Below are positions 40,902-52,178 of a stretch of 64,000 nucleotides of DNA, in pieces (within the stretch, counting starts at the first letter, position 1; each line of letters starts with the position of its first letter). The notes beneath the pieces are model-generated. The model made no database searches. It was not told the DNA's origin and was given only the letters and a program-made list of their open reading frames with translations. The DNA comes from Cercospora beticola. Lineage: Eukaryota > Ascomycota > Dothideomycetes > Mycosphaerellales > Mycosphaerellaceae. Made by a program: the position numbers and the translations under genes. The DNA is taken from positions 372,001-436,000 of the forward strand of contig NC_088940.1 in the NCBI RefSeq assembly GCF_033473495.1. The letters are read 5' to 3'.

Positions 40902-42975
40902 ATGCCGCAGGAGTGGGAGCCCACGCTGGGTAGCAAGTCGACAGTCGTTCCCAGAGTCGACCCAGCCGACATCGATGGCTCAGCATACCGCGCCACGCGT
41001 GGTGGCAATGCCCAAGATCTGCGAGATATGGCGAGAATGGGGAAGAGTCAAGAGTTGCAGCGCAACTTCAAGCTGGTGACCATGTTTGGCTTTTCCGCGA
41101 TTCTCATGTGCTCGTGGGAATCGTTGTTGAGCAGTATGAGCATCGCTTTGACGAATGGTGGAGCAGCGGGCTTGATCTGGACTTGGTTTGCCTCCTGGAT
41201 GGGGTTCACCTTTGTGTATTTGTCTATGGCAGAGGTAATTGAGGACTTGCAATCATGAATTGTGGCAGGAGACGCTGACAGATTGCTCTTGCCGCATAGA
41301 TGGGCAGCATGGCTCCAACAACAGGAGGTAAGTGCCAAGCGCGGCTCTTTCGACACTCAATGCTTATTCCGTGGCCAGGTCAATATCACTGGGTCAGTGA
41401 GTTCTCGCCGCGAAAATATCAACGAGTGTTGAGCTACATCGTTGGTGAGTTTGGGAGCAAATGCTTAAGCGAGAAGGATTCAACTAATGTACGGCAAAGG
41501 CTGGCTTGGTGTTCTTGGATGGCAAGCTCTGGAAGCTTCAATCGGCTTTCAGGCAGGCACAATCATCCAGGCACTTCTCGTATTGAACTATCCCGACACC
41601 TATGAGCCTCAGCGATGGCACGGGACGATGCTGGTCATCGCCGTTCTCGTGTTCGGCGCCATCTTCAACATCTTCCTGGCAACTCGACTTCATTTGGTCG
41701 AGGGCACGATCTTGATCGTGCACATATATGGCATTTTCTGCGTGCTGGTACCTCTATGGATTCTTTCTCCACGATCGACCTCCGAATTTGCTTGGACACA
41801 ATTCCATGATCCAGGATGGGGCAGCACCGGGCTATCTGCTTTGATCGGCATGCAGGCTTGTATTGTTCCCCTTTTGGGTGCCGATGCATCAGTACACATG
41901 TGAGCAGATTCCGGGACAAACTGTGGGAGTTCAGGTTTTGACAGTCAACAGGTCCGAAGAACTCAAGGATGCTGCTTATACGTTGCCTCGCTCAATGATG
42001 TGGGCAACTACGATCAACGGTGTCATGGGTTTGATCACTGCTATCACCACTGCTTACTGCCTCGGTGATGTAGCGTCTCGTGAGACATATCAAGAAGAAA
42101 GTCCACAGCCTGATCTCGCTAATTGTTTCGACAGTACTCGACACTTCGACCGGATACCCGTTTGTTCAGATGTTTTACAACTCAACACAGTCTCTAGGCG
42201 CAACGAATGCCATGGCCGGAGTGAGTTACAACCACCTCCGGAGGACTGTCTTCACTCGATACTGACGCTCAACGGATTATCATATTCATGGACGCATTCA
42301 GTGCAGTCTCTATCATGGCTTCCGCGTCTCGTCAGATGGTGAGTCAATTTACGTCTTTATGGTTCTTTGGCTGACATCGATCAAGTATGCATTCGCTCGT
42401 GACCAAGGCACGCCTTTCGCTGGATGGTTGTCTAAGGTATGTCTTTGTTCAATGACGGCACAGCATGCACTGATGCTCGTCTCAGGTTGACTCAAGACTT
42501 GATGTTCCTGTCAATGCCGTGGTCATGTCAACGATTATTGCTTGTCTCCTTTCACTGATCAATATCGGGAGCACCGTTGCATTCAACAACTTGGTCTCAA
42601 TCACGAACGGAGTGCTGGTCACATCGTATACAGTCTGTATCGGCTGCTTCATCTGGAGACGTCTGTCCAGGCAAGAAATGCTGCCCTCACGATTCGACCT
42701 CGGGCATTTCGGACTACTGGTCAACGTGCTTGCGATCTGCTTCCTGATCATCATATTTGTGATGGTACGTATCAGATTCGAAGTGCTATCTCTTCGAAGC
42801 CAAAAGCTGACAACAATAGTCGTTCTTCCCACCAACTCCATTACCAGAGCTCGCATCAATGAACTGGTCTTCATTAATCTTCTCAGCAGTTGCAATTTGG
42901 GGCATCGTATTCTATTACGTCTGGGCTCGACATAGATACGTGGGACCAGTCGAGTATGTCCGAAAACTAGATTAA
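40902..42975 (+). CDS. Amino-acid/GABA/choline-type permease (APC superfamily), splice site suspect
   Basis: Ten exons can be assembled: 40902-41234, 41300-41327, 41379-41444, 41500-41899, 41952-42079, 42135-42220, 42276-42338, 42386-42436, 42486-42764 and 42820-42975. They total 529 residues with all phases consistent. Segments typical of the fungal ACT family (Hnm1, Uga4, Dal5-like names in annotation) appear in order: FGFSAILMCSWESLLSS, MGSMAPTTGGQYHWVSEFSP, GWLGVLGWQALEASIGF, DAAYTLPRSMMWATTING, DTSTGYPFVQMFYNSTQS, MASASRQMYAFARDQGTPF, and the C-terminal HRYVGPVEY. The protein imports amino acids, GABA or choline across the plasma membrane by proton symport. One flaw exists: the intron 42221-42275 ends AACGG rather than AACAG, so exon 7 lacks a canonical acceptor. 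Without splicing there, translation stops at 42263. The gene may be a very recent pseudogene. Confidence 0.8.
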
Positions 42976-43572
42976 ACAGAACATCAACCGAGCGGTCTGG
43001 AACTCTCGTACAGTAGCAACGAGAAAAAAACCTTTACCAGCATCACACCAGCCACCGAACTTGTCTCTCATCCACGCGAGAAGCACGGAGCGACATTGTC
43101 CCAAATTATTGTGACAAATATCGGTCGTGCCTAAGACCTTCGAGGCAGAACCGGAGCAGACCGCACGTGGGAATGAGATCCTTGTGGATTTCGTGGATGA
43201 CGGAATCTTGGCTCAATCGAGTTTAGTTGATGTGCATGGGACAGGAATGGGAGGGATGCCACTTTTCTCCGTAGCCAAAGGACCCTTGTTGGACTCAATC
43301 GTCCAACGCGCGCGAGCGCACCCGCATTCGTGAGTTGTTCGTCCACGAAGTTCAGCCGTAGAAGAGCCCAGCAAGGCCCCCCTTCATAGTTCGTGCCACA
43401 ACCCCTCCCATGCCACGTTCTAATCTAGGTTGATTTTCCGATCTTCCAGAAAAGAAAAGCTTCCCTATCAACTACTGCGACGACGACCTGTGTCAGACAG
43501 GCGCAGCAGGAGGAGTGCGCGTCTAACAAAACAGCAGCATCTAATCGCCTGCAGGGCGAAGGCGGCTTCAAG
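42976..43572. other. Intergenic between the two transporter genes
   Basis: Both flanking genes are on plus. A frame at 43127-43333 has no recognisable feature. The stretch just before 43573 may be translated leader, as no ATG lies close upstream in frame. Confidence 0.4.
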
Positions 43573-45034
43573 ATGAAACAAGAAGGCTTGTCGTCGAACA
43601 GCTACGATGCTGGTGTTGGCTCTCCCATCGACGACGACTACCACGACCGCGATGTTTTCGGCCACGAACAAGGACACGATATCAAATACAAGACTTTGAC
43701 ATGGCAAATGGTTGCTGTTCTGATGGTTGCAGAGATCGTCTCCAATGGAATGCTTTCGCTCCCATCCTCGTTGGCGACAGTCGGCATGGTCCCGGGTATC
43801 ATATTGATTGTTTTCTTGGGTGTCTTTGCAGCTTATACATCGGTCCTGTTGGTCAATTTCAAGCTTCGCCACCCGGAAGTACACAATATGGGCGATGCGG
43901 GAAAGATTATGTTTGGACCTATTGGACGCGAGGTTTTCGCGTTTGGAACTCTGTGCTTCGCGATTCTGCTGGGCGGAGGACAGATCCTGTCGGGACAAAT
44001 TGCTTTGTCGTTCTTGAGCAACAACGGAGTGTGCAACTTGGGCTTTGCTGGAATCTTTGCTGTTGCGACACTGGTTTGTGCTCTGCCAAGGACGTACGAT
44101 TACTTGAGTGTGATCTCGGTGGGAAGTGTGCTTTGCATCGTGGTTGCTGGTTTCTTAGGCATGGGAGCTGCAGGAGCCAACCCCGTTGAGGGTAGAGTTG
44201 TGGTTGCTGGCCGTTCGAGCGATTTCTTCACTGCGTTCTTTTCCATCACCAACCCAGTCTTTGCGTACTGCGGTCATTTCATGTGAGTGCACCTCTGCCT
44301 TTGCTCAACTGAAATTACCACTGACGCAAACAATCAGGTTCTTCGCTTTAATGTCCGAAATGAAGAAGCCGCGGGATGCCATCAAAGCCGCGTACACTCT
44401 CCAGAGCTTCGCCACAACATACTACGTGATCTTCGCCGCCGTCACCTATGGCTATATCGGCAGCGAAGTCCTATCTCCTTCCTTCTCCTCTCTGCCGACG
44501 AAATGGGGTAAGGCAGCCTATGGAATTGCGATTCCTAACCTTCTTATTGCCGGATCGCTCTACGTCCACACCGCCAGCAAGATCATCTTCGTTCGGATCT
44601 TCCGCAACTCACGCCACTTGCACAGCAACACGATTGTGGGATGGGGAGCTTGGATTGGACTTTGCACATTCATTACCGGCCTCGCTTTCCTGCTTGCTGT
44701 TGGCGTACCGATTTTCAACTACTTGCTCGGTATTGCTTCGTCTGCTTTCGGTGCCTGGTTCACCTATGGAATGTAGGTTGACAAACTGCTCTACCTCCTC
44801 GATCTGCATTTGCTAATATTATCCAGCGCTGGCATGTTCTGGCTCCACTACACCTACTACGACGGTAATGGAGGTGGCTTCCAAGCCTGGAAGAGGAAGC
44901 CCACAGGAACGCTAGCGGCAGTCTTGACCATCCTCGCAGGTGCTTTCATCTGCATCGCAGGTCTGTACGTGTCTATCAAGGCTATCATCGATGCCTATGC
45001 AGACGGTACCATAGCAGAGGCATTCAGCTGTTGA
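43573..45034 (+). CDS. Neutral amino-acid transporter, AAAP family (Mtr-like)
   Basis: Three exons (43573-44282, 44338-44772, 44827-45034) give 450 residues with eleven membrane helices. Both introns split an ATG or ATC codon in phase 2. Family blocks in order are WQMVAVLMVAEIVSNGMLSLP (helix 1 with the conserved unwound segment), GDAGKIMFGPIGREVFAFGT, NPVFAYCGHFMFFALMSEMK, ATTYYVIFAAVTYGYIG and GKAAYGIAIPNLLIAGSLYVH. AAAP members such as Neurospora Mtr import neutral aliphatic and aromatic amino acids with protons at the plasma membrane. The N-terminal 45 residues are acidic and hydrophilic, as in other fungal Mtr-type carriers, and probably hold regulatory lysines. The gene sits 600 bp downstream of an unrelated APC permease in the same direction. 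The reading is complete and intact. Confidence 0.92.
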
Positions 45035-46951
45035 GCTGAGTGCCACAAATTCTTGTCAAGAACAAAAAAGAAATTCGCATCTAGGACAACGCCTTCCGCA
45101 AAGGCTTCTTCTCTCCTTCAACAGCCAGCAGCATTGAAGCTGGCATACTTTTATATGTTCTTTCGTTTCTATATTGCCCAAGTTTTATCCGTTTCTTTTA
45201 TCTTTCTTCACCTCCCGAAAGACACCGACTGCCAACTCATACTGCTTCTTTGGTGAAGATTTCGTGAACGACGATGTTTGTGTCTCCACCATCGCTGCAC
45301 AGCAACATCGTTCCTCTTCGCCAAGCTTAGGAGCAGGGACATGCGTGTTCTGGCAGAGATCAGACATATCTCACGGATGTCCCGCGGTGTCTCAGAACCA
45401 TCTCTGCACCACCATCTTCGGCAAGGCGAAGCGCAGAGGTAGGGAACCCTTCATCGGTATAGAGAAAGGTGATAACTTGCAGTGGTTCTTTGCAATTTTT
45501 CTCAGTGACAGCAGCTGACAGACTTCGTTTTCAGAAATACTTCTGCGGCATACCTGTGTCCTGGGTCTACGCTGATGAGCTGCGAATTTCTTCTCGGTAT
45601 AGAGGAAGCGATCTCAGTAGGACATCTCCCGGGACTATCCTAGCTACTATCTGTCCTGCGGTGCTAACGCTTGGCTGAGAGATACTCCGATCTTGAGAAA
45701 GGACGGCGTACGGCGATTTATCCTCGTCAAGCTCTGCGTGAATATTCAATCGGGGTGTTATCGTAACTTACTCCTAAGGAAGATCACTTTCCATACCAGA
45801 CTCCACACACCCCTATTACTCTCTTTATTCCCTAGCAAGACACTTCTCATTCCGCTCTCACAAATTCCCACAATCTTCATTTTTTAACATAGTCCAAGAG
45901 TCAACAGGCTATGCCTACCTCTCAACGGCTTCCCTTGGATTCTCGGCCCATTCAATCTCCTCACCTCTCCTTCGATCGCGCGCTTCAGCTGTTCCAGCCC
46001 TGAAAACCCGAAGTCTTTTCTTGTCCCTCAAATCCGGCGAGGTAAAATTTCTCCCGCAACACGAGTACCCTTTTTGCAACCCCTGATCTGCGAACAGATT
46101 TCGGTTGCTCATGCAGCGGTACTCTGATTCACGATGCGATCCATGGTCAGCGACACCCCTCAAGAGCAAGATCCTGAACTGTCGAAACTGCCACTTTCCT
46201 AGAGCCGTTTTCCTTCGAGCACATCAAATTATTCCGTCCTTCGAATCCCGAACCAGAGTCAAGTTCTGCGGTAACTATGTTGCGACGAAAATCAGACCAA
46301 TGAATCCCCCAGAAGTACTCGCCAAAGAACACAAATCGCACGAATTCAAGGCACCAAGCGTGTCAAGCGCTGTGCTTCTAAGACCGAGATACAATCGATA
46401 CACAGCAGTGAGAAGACATAGCCTAGCAGAAGAGCAGCTATGTTCCTTTGCTGCTTCGTGCACCGGTGTTCGACTCACTCCCCGTGTGTGTAGTTCCCCG
46501 GCCCGCACGAAAAGCATGCAGAGATCCGCACCAGTCCACGCTTCAACCCAAATGTGTGTTCTTTGGCGTACTCCCCAGATATCCGCGGAATCGTTCGACA
46601 AGCTCCGCTTGCATAGAACACTAGGAAAGGACCGTTCCTTCTGGATGTCAGTGTATGCAGCTTGCATGCCCATTGAAGTTCGTTGTCTTTTAGGCAGAAA
46701 TTCAAGCAACCCTTTTTCAAAGATTCGCATAAGGTGGCCTCACGCGGCCTCATCTCTGGACACCACTTGACAAATTGACCATTTGGATTCCTGATAAGTT
46801 GGCAGTTGGCTTCTCCGATCAATCGACATATTTGACTTGATCAGCATTCCCAATTCCTTGGTTGCTTACCCTTTTCTCTCAGCTGTTCATCATTCTTCGT
46901 TACTCGCCCTTAGAGAGCCTTGCCAAGCCACCACCTCTGCACACCCTGACC
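45035..46951. other. Intergenic region of 1.9 kb
   Basis: No gene is supported. A 10-mer direct repeat, CGGTATAGAG, occurs at 45455-45464 and 45595-45604. Overlapping frames at 46105-46770 (plus) and 46275-46822 (minus) have no domain and no bias. Bases 45781-45890 are T/C-rich, perhaps a promoter or an old leader. Confidence 0.4.
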
Positions 46952-47785
46952 ATGGCGTACTCAAGCAATACTCAGAAACCATCGATGCCGATGATTGACT
47001 CTATGTCATCGATCGAAGTGGACGAAGGCCTTTTCGCATCGTCGAAGACATTAGAGGACATCAAGAGCTACTCAACTCTGCTAGCCAAATGCGGCGAGCT
47101 CAAAATTCCTCCCCTGGATAAAGGCGCAGCGCTAAAAATCACGAGCGAAGGGCAAAAGTCAGGATCAAACCGAGCACTCAATGCGAATGTGGACAAGCTC
47201 AACCTCTGCATTCGTAACCATGAAATTCCTGCTTCCATTATCACAGCCAGCTTCGAAGACAACGTATCTGGGGACCACGAAGTTGTGATACTCAACCACG
47301 AGAATGTAGTATTTGCGAGCAACCCACCAGAAGACGAAGCGTGGCCACTGAAGATTGTGATCGAAGCAGACGTCTCGCTTGCGACTGAGCTCACTGCCGA
47401 AGCTGATCCTGTGGAGTTCCTTGTTCAAAGACTTGTAAAAGTTCACGAAGACTCCAACGCTCATCCCGAGTCCAAGCCAAAGAAAGGCGATATGCCGTTC
47501 GCCGAGCATCTGGCAATTCTCCTAAGTCTGCTACGACAATGCAACGACTCAACTACGACAGCAGAGCTTGAGCAACGACAACAACGTCCGAGGTCGTACG
47601 TGATGGCTGCCAGTTGTCGTAAAATGAGTCGAAGAGCGAATCTGGGCAAAATTGGCAAGCGCAAATACTTCGATGTCCCCCGTCCCCTCAGTCATCTGAC
47701 AATTCTATTACTTATGATGAGCTGCCCGGATCATCGCAGCAGACTCGTTCAGGTTTCGTTGCCCAAGGGATCTTGCAACCATTAA
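46952..47785 (+). CDS. Truncated paralogue of the 48248-51052 gene, probably decaying
   Basis: An open frame of 277 codons starts at an ATG with the same context as its paralogue (ACC ATG GCG). Blocks align with the paralogue in order: LEDIKSYSTLLAKCGEL with LEDIKSYSSLLARREEL, DKLNLCIRNHE with EKVDLCVRGNE, and MPFAEHLAILLSLLRQCNDS with IPLAEHLGNILKLLRLCNSS. KRKYFDV then matches KRDFFDI, after which the frame loses similarity. A shift within the C-run near 47681 would continue with PSPQSSD against LSPQDTK. Beyond the stop, the frame at 47882-48151 keeps a faint match (ERWAMGSILLQVLGLHM) to WQFWNLGYFVRKFEGVLGWHL of the paralogue. A copy that is about one third of the original length and has frame shifts suggests a pseudogene, but the present 277-aa frame could still be expressed. 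Its function is unknown. Confidence 0.55.
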   Translation: MAYSSNTQKPSMPMIDSMSSIEVDEGLFASSKTLEDIKSYSTLLAKCGELKIPPLDKGAALKITSEGQKSGSNRALNANVDKLNLCIRNHEIPASIITASFEDNVSGDHEVVILNHENVVFASNPPEDEAWPLKIVIEADVSLATELTAEADPVEFLVQRLVKVHEDSNAHPESKPKKGDMPFAEHLAILLSLLRQCNDSTTTAELEQRQQRPRSYVMAASCRKMSRRANLGKIGKRKYFDVPRPLSHLTILLLMMSCPDHRSRLVQVSLPKGSCNH

Positions 47786-48247
47786 ACTCAACTTGAGCGC
47801 GTTGGTCGCCACGATGAGAACGAAGATAACGATCTCTCACTCACATGGGCGGCATGTCAGCCACCGAGTACTGAGATTCAATTGCATGGGAGAGATTCTC
47901 TTCACCGAGATGCTCACTTTCCGGCGTTGAGTGGCGACCCGGCACATGGTAGCATGGCAGTTCTGATGAGCGCTTCTGGTTTGGGCGAAAGGGATCGAGG
48001 CAGGGACAGCAAAGATCGAAGACGAAAATCAAGTCTTGGCTGGTCAGAGCGATGGGCAATGGGATCAATCTTACTACAAGTGCTTGGTCTCCACATGGAT
48101 GTCTCTCGGGATTGGAAGGAAAGGATGGCGCAAGCCGGAGTCACTAAGTGATGGTAGGGAAATAGAAGTACAGACAGAGCTATCTTCTTCTACAGCCACA
48201 TCGCGTTCTGTGTCTACTATCATTTCTTCCCTTCACCAACTTCATCT

Positions 48248-51052
48248 TTATCCTCGTTGATCTCCATTTTCCTTCCCAACACAACCGTCACCACTACTCT
48301 CTGACCGCCCCTGAACAGTATCACTCGCTGATAAGCGAGGTCCCGGTAGCTCCAACTCCGGCACCGAAGCAGAGTCATATAACAAGTGTTCATCGAATGG
48401 AGATTTCGACGGAGCAGGAGGGGTCAACTCAGGAGACGAAACGTAATTCAGCTCCCTCAGCTCACGATCACGTCTTTCAATCTCCGCTTCCGCATCGGCC
48501 GCCCGTTTTCGTTCCAGAACCTCAGCAAACCAGTCCTTCAGGACAGTCTTGAGATCTGCGAGCACGGTCTCAGCGATGCGTTGTGGGGTGAAAGGCGGGA
48601 GGGCTACTGCTTTGTATGGGGGTGAGGAAGTGTCACTGGCGGAGCTGCTTTGCACATTCGCTTGCGCTGGAGCGCTTTGCGGGACAGATTCTTGCGACAT
48701 GCTGGGACCGGGAAGACTGAGCTCGGGCGGTGCAGTAGGGACGGAGCTCAGATCCGTGAGTATTTTTATCGGGCTGACTGGACGAGTAGGCTTGGTGTAT
48801 ACGGCGAATTCTCTAGGCGGATCCTCATCGTCGTCCGGCCGGTCGCTGAAAACTGGGTGGGAACTTACACTCTCTGCAATATCCTGTGCTACTTGGGCGT
48901 TGTGCAGGAGCTTGTTCAACTCATCTTTTGCGGCATTTTGCAAGTTGCCAAGGGACGCTTCAGCCACTTCTGTTGATGTAAAGGGCGGGAGAGCTACTGC
49001 CTTGTGCCTTGCTGCGGGAAGGAAGCTCTGCGGCTCGCTTCGCTTTCCTGAGTTCCGTCTTGAGGACCGATGTGCAGCTGCAGCAGCTTTGCAGGCTTCA
49101 TCGCAGGCAGAACAACACTTCTGTTTCTTCAAAGCGATCGCATCGACATAGAGCCCCAGATCCTTCAACACTCGCCGTACTTCAGCTTTCGTGTTCGCAG
49201 AGATTCCAAGCTTCTTGAGTTTTCCGAGCGTCATCTTCTCCCAAAGATCCTTCCTACTCACCAGCATGAACAGCGATCCCATAACAGCGTCATAGTGCAC
49301 CCTCCCACTAAACTTCTTATCCTTGCCCAGTTGTGGAGAGATCTCGCAGAACCCCTTCTCACAAGTGCGAGAGAAAATCTTCTGCAGATTAGACTGGATG
49401 TCGGCCAGCCCAGTATCGTCCTTGACAAGCTCGTCCAGACAATCATTGAACGATTTAGTTCTCTCCTGGTGGACCTTCGGTTGACGGATATCGACCAACG
49501 CAAACGTAGCCGTGTGGATAAAGTCCCTTTCACGCTTCTTCATCCCCCGCGAACGCTTCCCCGGATGCCAATTCGTCTCCCCAACAATAGCAAACTCATG
49601 CCGACAGATATTCCGAAGGTACTCCAAAGCCCCATCAACCCAAGCCATCTCATCCAGCTCTTTTCCCTCCTCATCATCCTCATCAACAGAACAATCACCA
49701 GCAGCAACTCCATTTCCACCTCCACCCTTCCTCCTCTTCCTAAACCCCTCCAACCACTTCAAATGCCACCCCAAAACCCCCTCAAACTTCCTAACAAAAT
49801 ACCCCAAATTCCAAAACTGCCACTCCGCATCCCCCACAACTCTCCTCATACTCTTCAAATCCAACATTCCTCTTCTTCCCTCTTTCCACAAATCCATCTC
49901 CGTCTCTAAAGTCTTCAAACTCTTCACCAAATCCCCCAAATACAGCGATAACATGATATGCAAAATTTTCCGTCCTCTTCGGTCATACACTGGATGCTTT
50001 TCGATGTTTCTATCAACGAGGTGGCTTTGTCCTGTGTATTTTGCGAGAGATTGGACGCATTTGATTTGGGATTTTGTGTAGAGTTTTTGCAGGGTTGGTT
50101 CGTTGGGGATTGTGGAGGTGTTGAGCCATTCTTCTTCTGAGATGTCTTTGGTGTCTTGAGGACTTAGTGTTAAGATGTCGAAGAAATCTCTCTTGCCGCG
50201 AGTGAAATGTTGCCTCCCGAGATTGATGCGGTGGAGGATTTTTCGATGGCTAGTGGCAACGACGTATGTTCGTAGACGGTCTCGTGCGATGTCGAGTTCG
50301 GAGGTGGTGGTGGACGAATTACACAGGCGAAGCAGTTTCAGGATGTTGCCTAGGTGTTCGGCGAGGGGGATATCGACCTTCGTTGGCTTAGAATCGCGTC
50401 GGCCAGCAGAGTTAGTGGGGGTGAATTCCTTCCTCATCGGCTCAGACTCGCTCTCGCTGGCATTATCAGCGAGAGGGAATTCCAAGTTCATAGGCTTCGA
50501 GTCGCGTCGGTCAGCAGAGTCATCTTCGCGGATCTCCCTAAACCTCCTCCACAAATACCCCACCACATTCTCTTTATCCCCCTTCCCCAACTTCCTCCTC
50601 TTTCTGATATCCTCCTCAATGAAGACCTCCGCCCCTCCCCTACCCTTTTCCCTTTCTCCTCCATCCTCACAAGCAAAATTAACAACCACCACCCTCCCCC
50701 CATCCCTCACCCCCAAATCCCTCGTCTTAACAACCCTCAACTCCCCTTCCTCCTCATTCCCTCTAACACACAAATCAACCTTCTCCTGAAACTTCCCCTT
50801 CTTATTCAACCTCTTCTTCGGATAATTCCTTTTCACCCACAAGTCCCAACCCGTCGGACTTCGATTGCGATCAAAATCACCCCGATGAAATCGATCGAGT
50901 TCCTCGCGACGAGCGAGGAGGGAGGAGTAGGATTTGATATCTTCGAGAATTTCAACCGTCGCGAACGATAGGTGATTACTACTCTCATCCTGCTTCTGCT
51001 TCTGCTTCTGAGACTGCGTCTGACTCGATCCAGAACAAAAGGGTGACGCCAT
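48248..51052 (-). CDS. Lineage-restricted protein of unknown function, 934 aa
   Basis: The gene is a single exon on minus with no domain I can name. The start at 51052 (MASPF) is preferred over 51130 because the paralogue also starts with ATG GCG at the same alignment point. Residues 10-25 hold a QKQKQKQ microsatellite-encoded run, followed by a conserved LEDIKSYSSLLARREEL helix. RRDSKP followed by PLA(D/E) occurs twice near 200-245. The centre (about 330-620) is helical with many Trp (WHLKWLEGF, WNLGYFVRKFEG). A Cys cluster, CCSACDEAC, lies near 645. The C-terminal 250 residues are Ser/Pro-rich and hold two copies of a segment starting KAVALPPFT. Highly charged stretches suggest a nuclear or cytosolic scaffold. 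It is convergent with its damaged paralogue 460 bp away. Confidence 0.72.
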   Translation of the reverse strand: MASPFCSGSSQTQSQKQKQKQDESSNHLSFATVEILEDIKSYSSLLARREELDRFHRGDFDRNRSPTGWDLWVKRNYPKKRLNKKGKFQEKVDLCVRGNEEEGELRVVKTRDLGVRDGGRVVVVNFACEDGGEREKGRGGAEVFIEEDIRKRRKLGKGDKENVVGYLWRRFREIREDDSADRRDSKPMNLEFPLADNASESESEPMRKEFTPTNSAGRRDSKPTKVDIPLAEHLGNILKLLRLCNSSTTTSELDIARDRLRTYVVATSHRKILHRINLGRQHFTRGKRDFFDILTLSPQDTKDISEEEWLNTSTIPNEPTLQKLYTKSQIKCVQSLAKYTGQSHLVDRNIEKHPVYDRRGRKILHIMLSLYLGDLVKSLKTLETEMDLWKEGRRGMLDLKSMRRVVGDAEWQFWNLGYFVRKFEGVLGWHLKWLEGFRKRRKGGGGNGVAAGDCSVDEDDEEGKELDEMAWVDGALEYLRNICRHEFAIVGETNWHPGKRSRGMKKRERDFIHTATFALVDIRQPKVHQERTKSFNDCLDELVKDDTGLADIQSNLQKIFSRTCEKGFCEISPQLGKDKKFSGRVHYDAVMGSLFMLVSRKDLWEKMTLGKLKKLGISANTKAEVRRVLKDLGLYVDAIALKKQKCCSACDEACKAAAAAHRSSRRNSGKRSEPQSFLPAARHKAVALPPFTSTEVAEASLGNLQNAAKDELNKLLHNAQVAQDIAESVSSHPVFSDRPDDDEDPPREFAVYTKPTRPVSPIKILTDLSSVPTAPPELSLPGPSMSQESVPQSAPAQANVQSSSASDTSSPPYKAVALPPFTPQRIAETVLADLKTVLKDWFAEVLERKRAADAEAEIERRDRELRELNYVSSPELTPPAPSKSPFDEHLLYDSASVPELELPGPRLSASDTVQGRSESSGDGCVGKENGDQRG
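48500..49008 (-). repeat. Internal duplicated segment (KAVALPPFT) within the 48248-51052 gene
   Basis: Two copies of a 35-40 residue helix-forming segment begin with KAVALPPFT and continue with EVAEASLGNLQNAAKDELNKLLH (first copy, near 49007) and RIAETVLADLKTVLKDWFAEVLE (second copy, near 48618). Their spacing is about 390 bp. The proline-rich linker motif LPGP also recurs after each copy. Confidence 0.7.
50991..51008. repeat. (TGCTTC)3 microsatellite, coding
   Basis: Three hexanucleotide units encode alternating Gln and Lys (QKQKQK) on the minus strand near the N-terminus of the 934-aa protein. Confidence 0.7.
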
Positions 51053-52178
51053 GGTTGGGCTAGCGGGCGAATTTTCAGAGATGATAGTCGAGTGAACGAG
51101 GGTTGGATTCGGCGTGAGCGTATGTATCATGTAGAAGTCCGCTCACAAGAATCATGTGAAAGGATGTCAAACTTGCCTCGATGGGGAAAATTAAAATCAG
51201 AAGCACTTAAACTTCAGAGTTTAGGGAATTTTTGGCTTGACTCACTGATATTTAATGGTACGAGGCCGCGGGAAGCCGCCACGAGACAGTCAACGCCCAT
51301 GCCAAGCAAATGGAGAGAAAAGAGAAGCGGGCATAAAAGATGCAATGTCTGGTTCCCAAAGAGTGCATTTTGTCTTCTGTCTGCGCAGTGTCTCTACAGC
51401 GTGACACAGAAGCAGACTCTCCTTTTACGCTGTTGAGTCCAACAGTGGTAGTCCCTCTTCTCCAATTTCCGATTCTGGGCATCCTTTTCCCTCCTGCCCA
51501 ATCCATCTTTTCCCAAAAATGCTCGCGAGGTATTCAACCCGTTCATACGCCGTCGCTAATGCATGTATACGCCCTCGACACCGCTTCTCCCTCTGTTAGA
51601 GACAAGCTATGTCTCGGGCCTCCGAAGCAAAAAATCAGAGTTTTCGCTGGCTGGCGCTATTCAGCACTTGAATAGCGGCTATGATAAATGGTTGATGGTA
51701 CAAGTCGTGCGTAAAAGAACAAAAAAATCCAGACAGCACTTGCGAGAACGATGTGCTTGACTGAAGCAACAATCGTTCGTCGGCGTCATGTTGATGTTGT
51801 CATCTCCGGCCGAGGTCTCTGCGCGGCGCGGGTTGGCTCGATGTGGTGTTGTTGTACAAGTATCGCAAATTCCGAGGCGACGTGGTGAGCCCCGGTGAAT
51901 CCATGTCAAGTCGTACAGCAGCGCGTAGCCGCCATGTCCTCGTTGAGGGGAGCTAGTAAAATCTCCGATGCTCAGCGATAGTGCATGCATATTATGTAGT
52001 TTCTGGTGCGTCCTCGGAATGTGTTATCGCACGTGGATGGTTCTGTTGCATGCCTTTGGATGTGCGCGCACGCCCGCGGCGCCAATTTCGGCAAGGTTGG
52101 TGTCGGTCGTCATCATGTTCAGATTATGGCGAAGATTATGCGATAATCCTGGTCATCACGTTGCGACGCGGTCGCTGC
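51053..52178. other. Intergenic, upstream of the unknown gene and downstream of OCH1
   Basis: No supported gene. Overlapping short frames at 51340-51675 (plus) and 51679-51990 (minus) show nothing recognisable. Confidence 0.4.
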
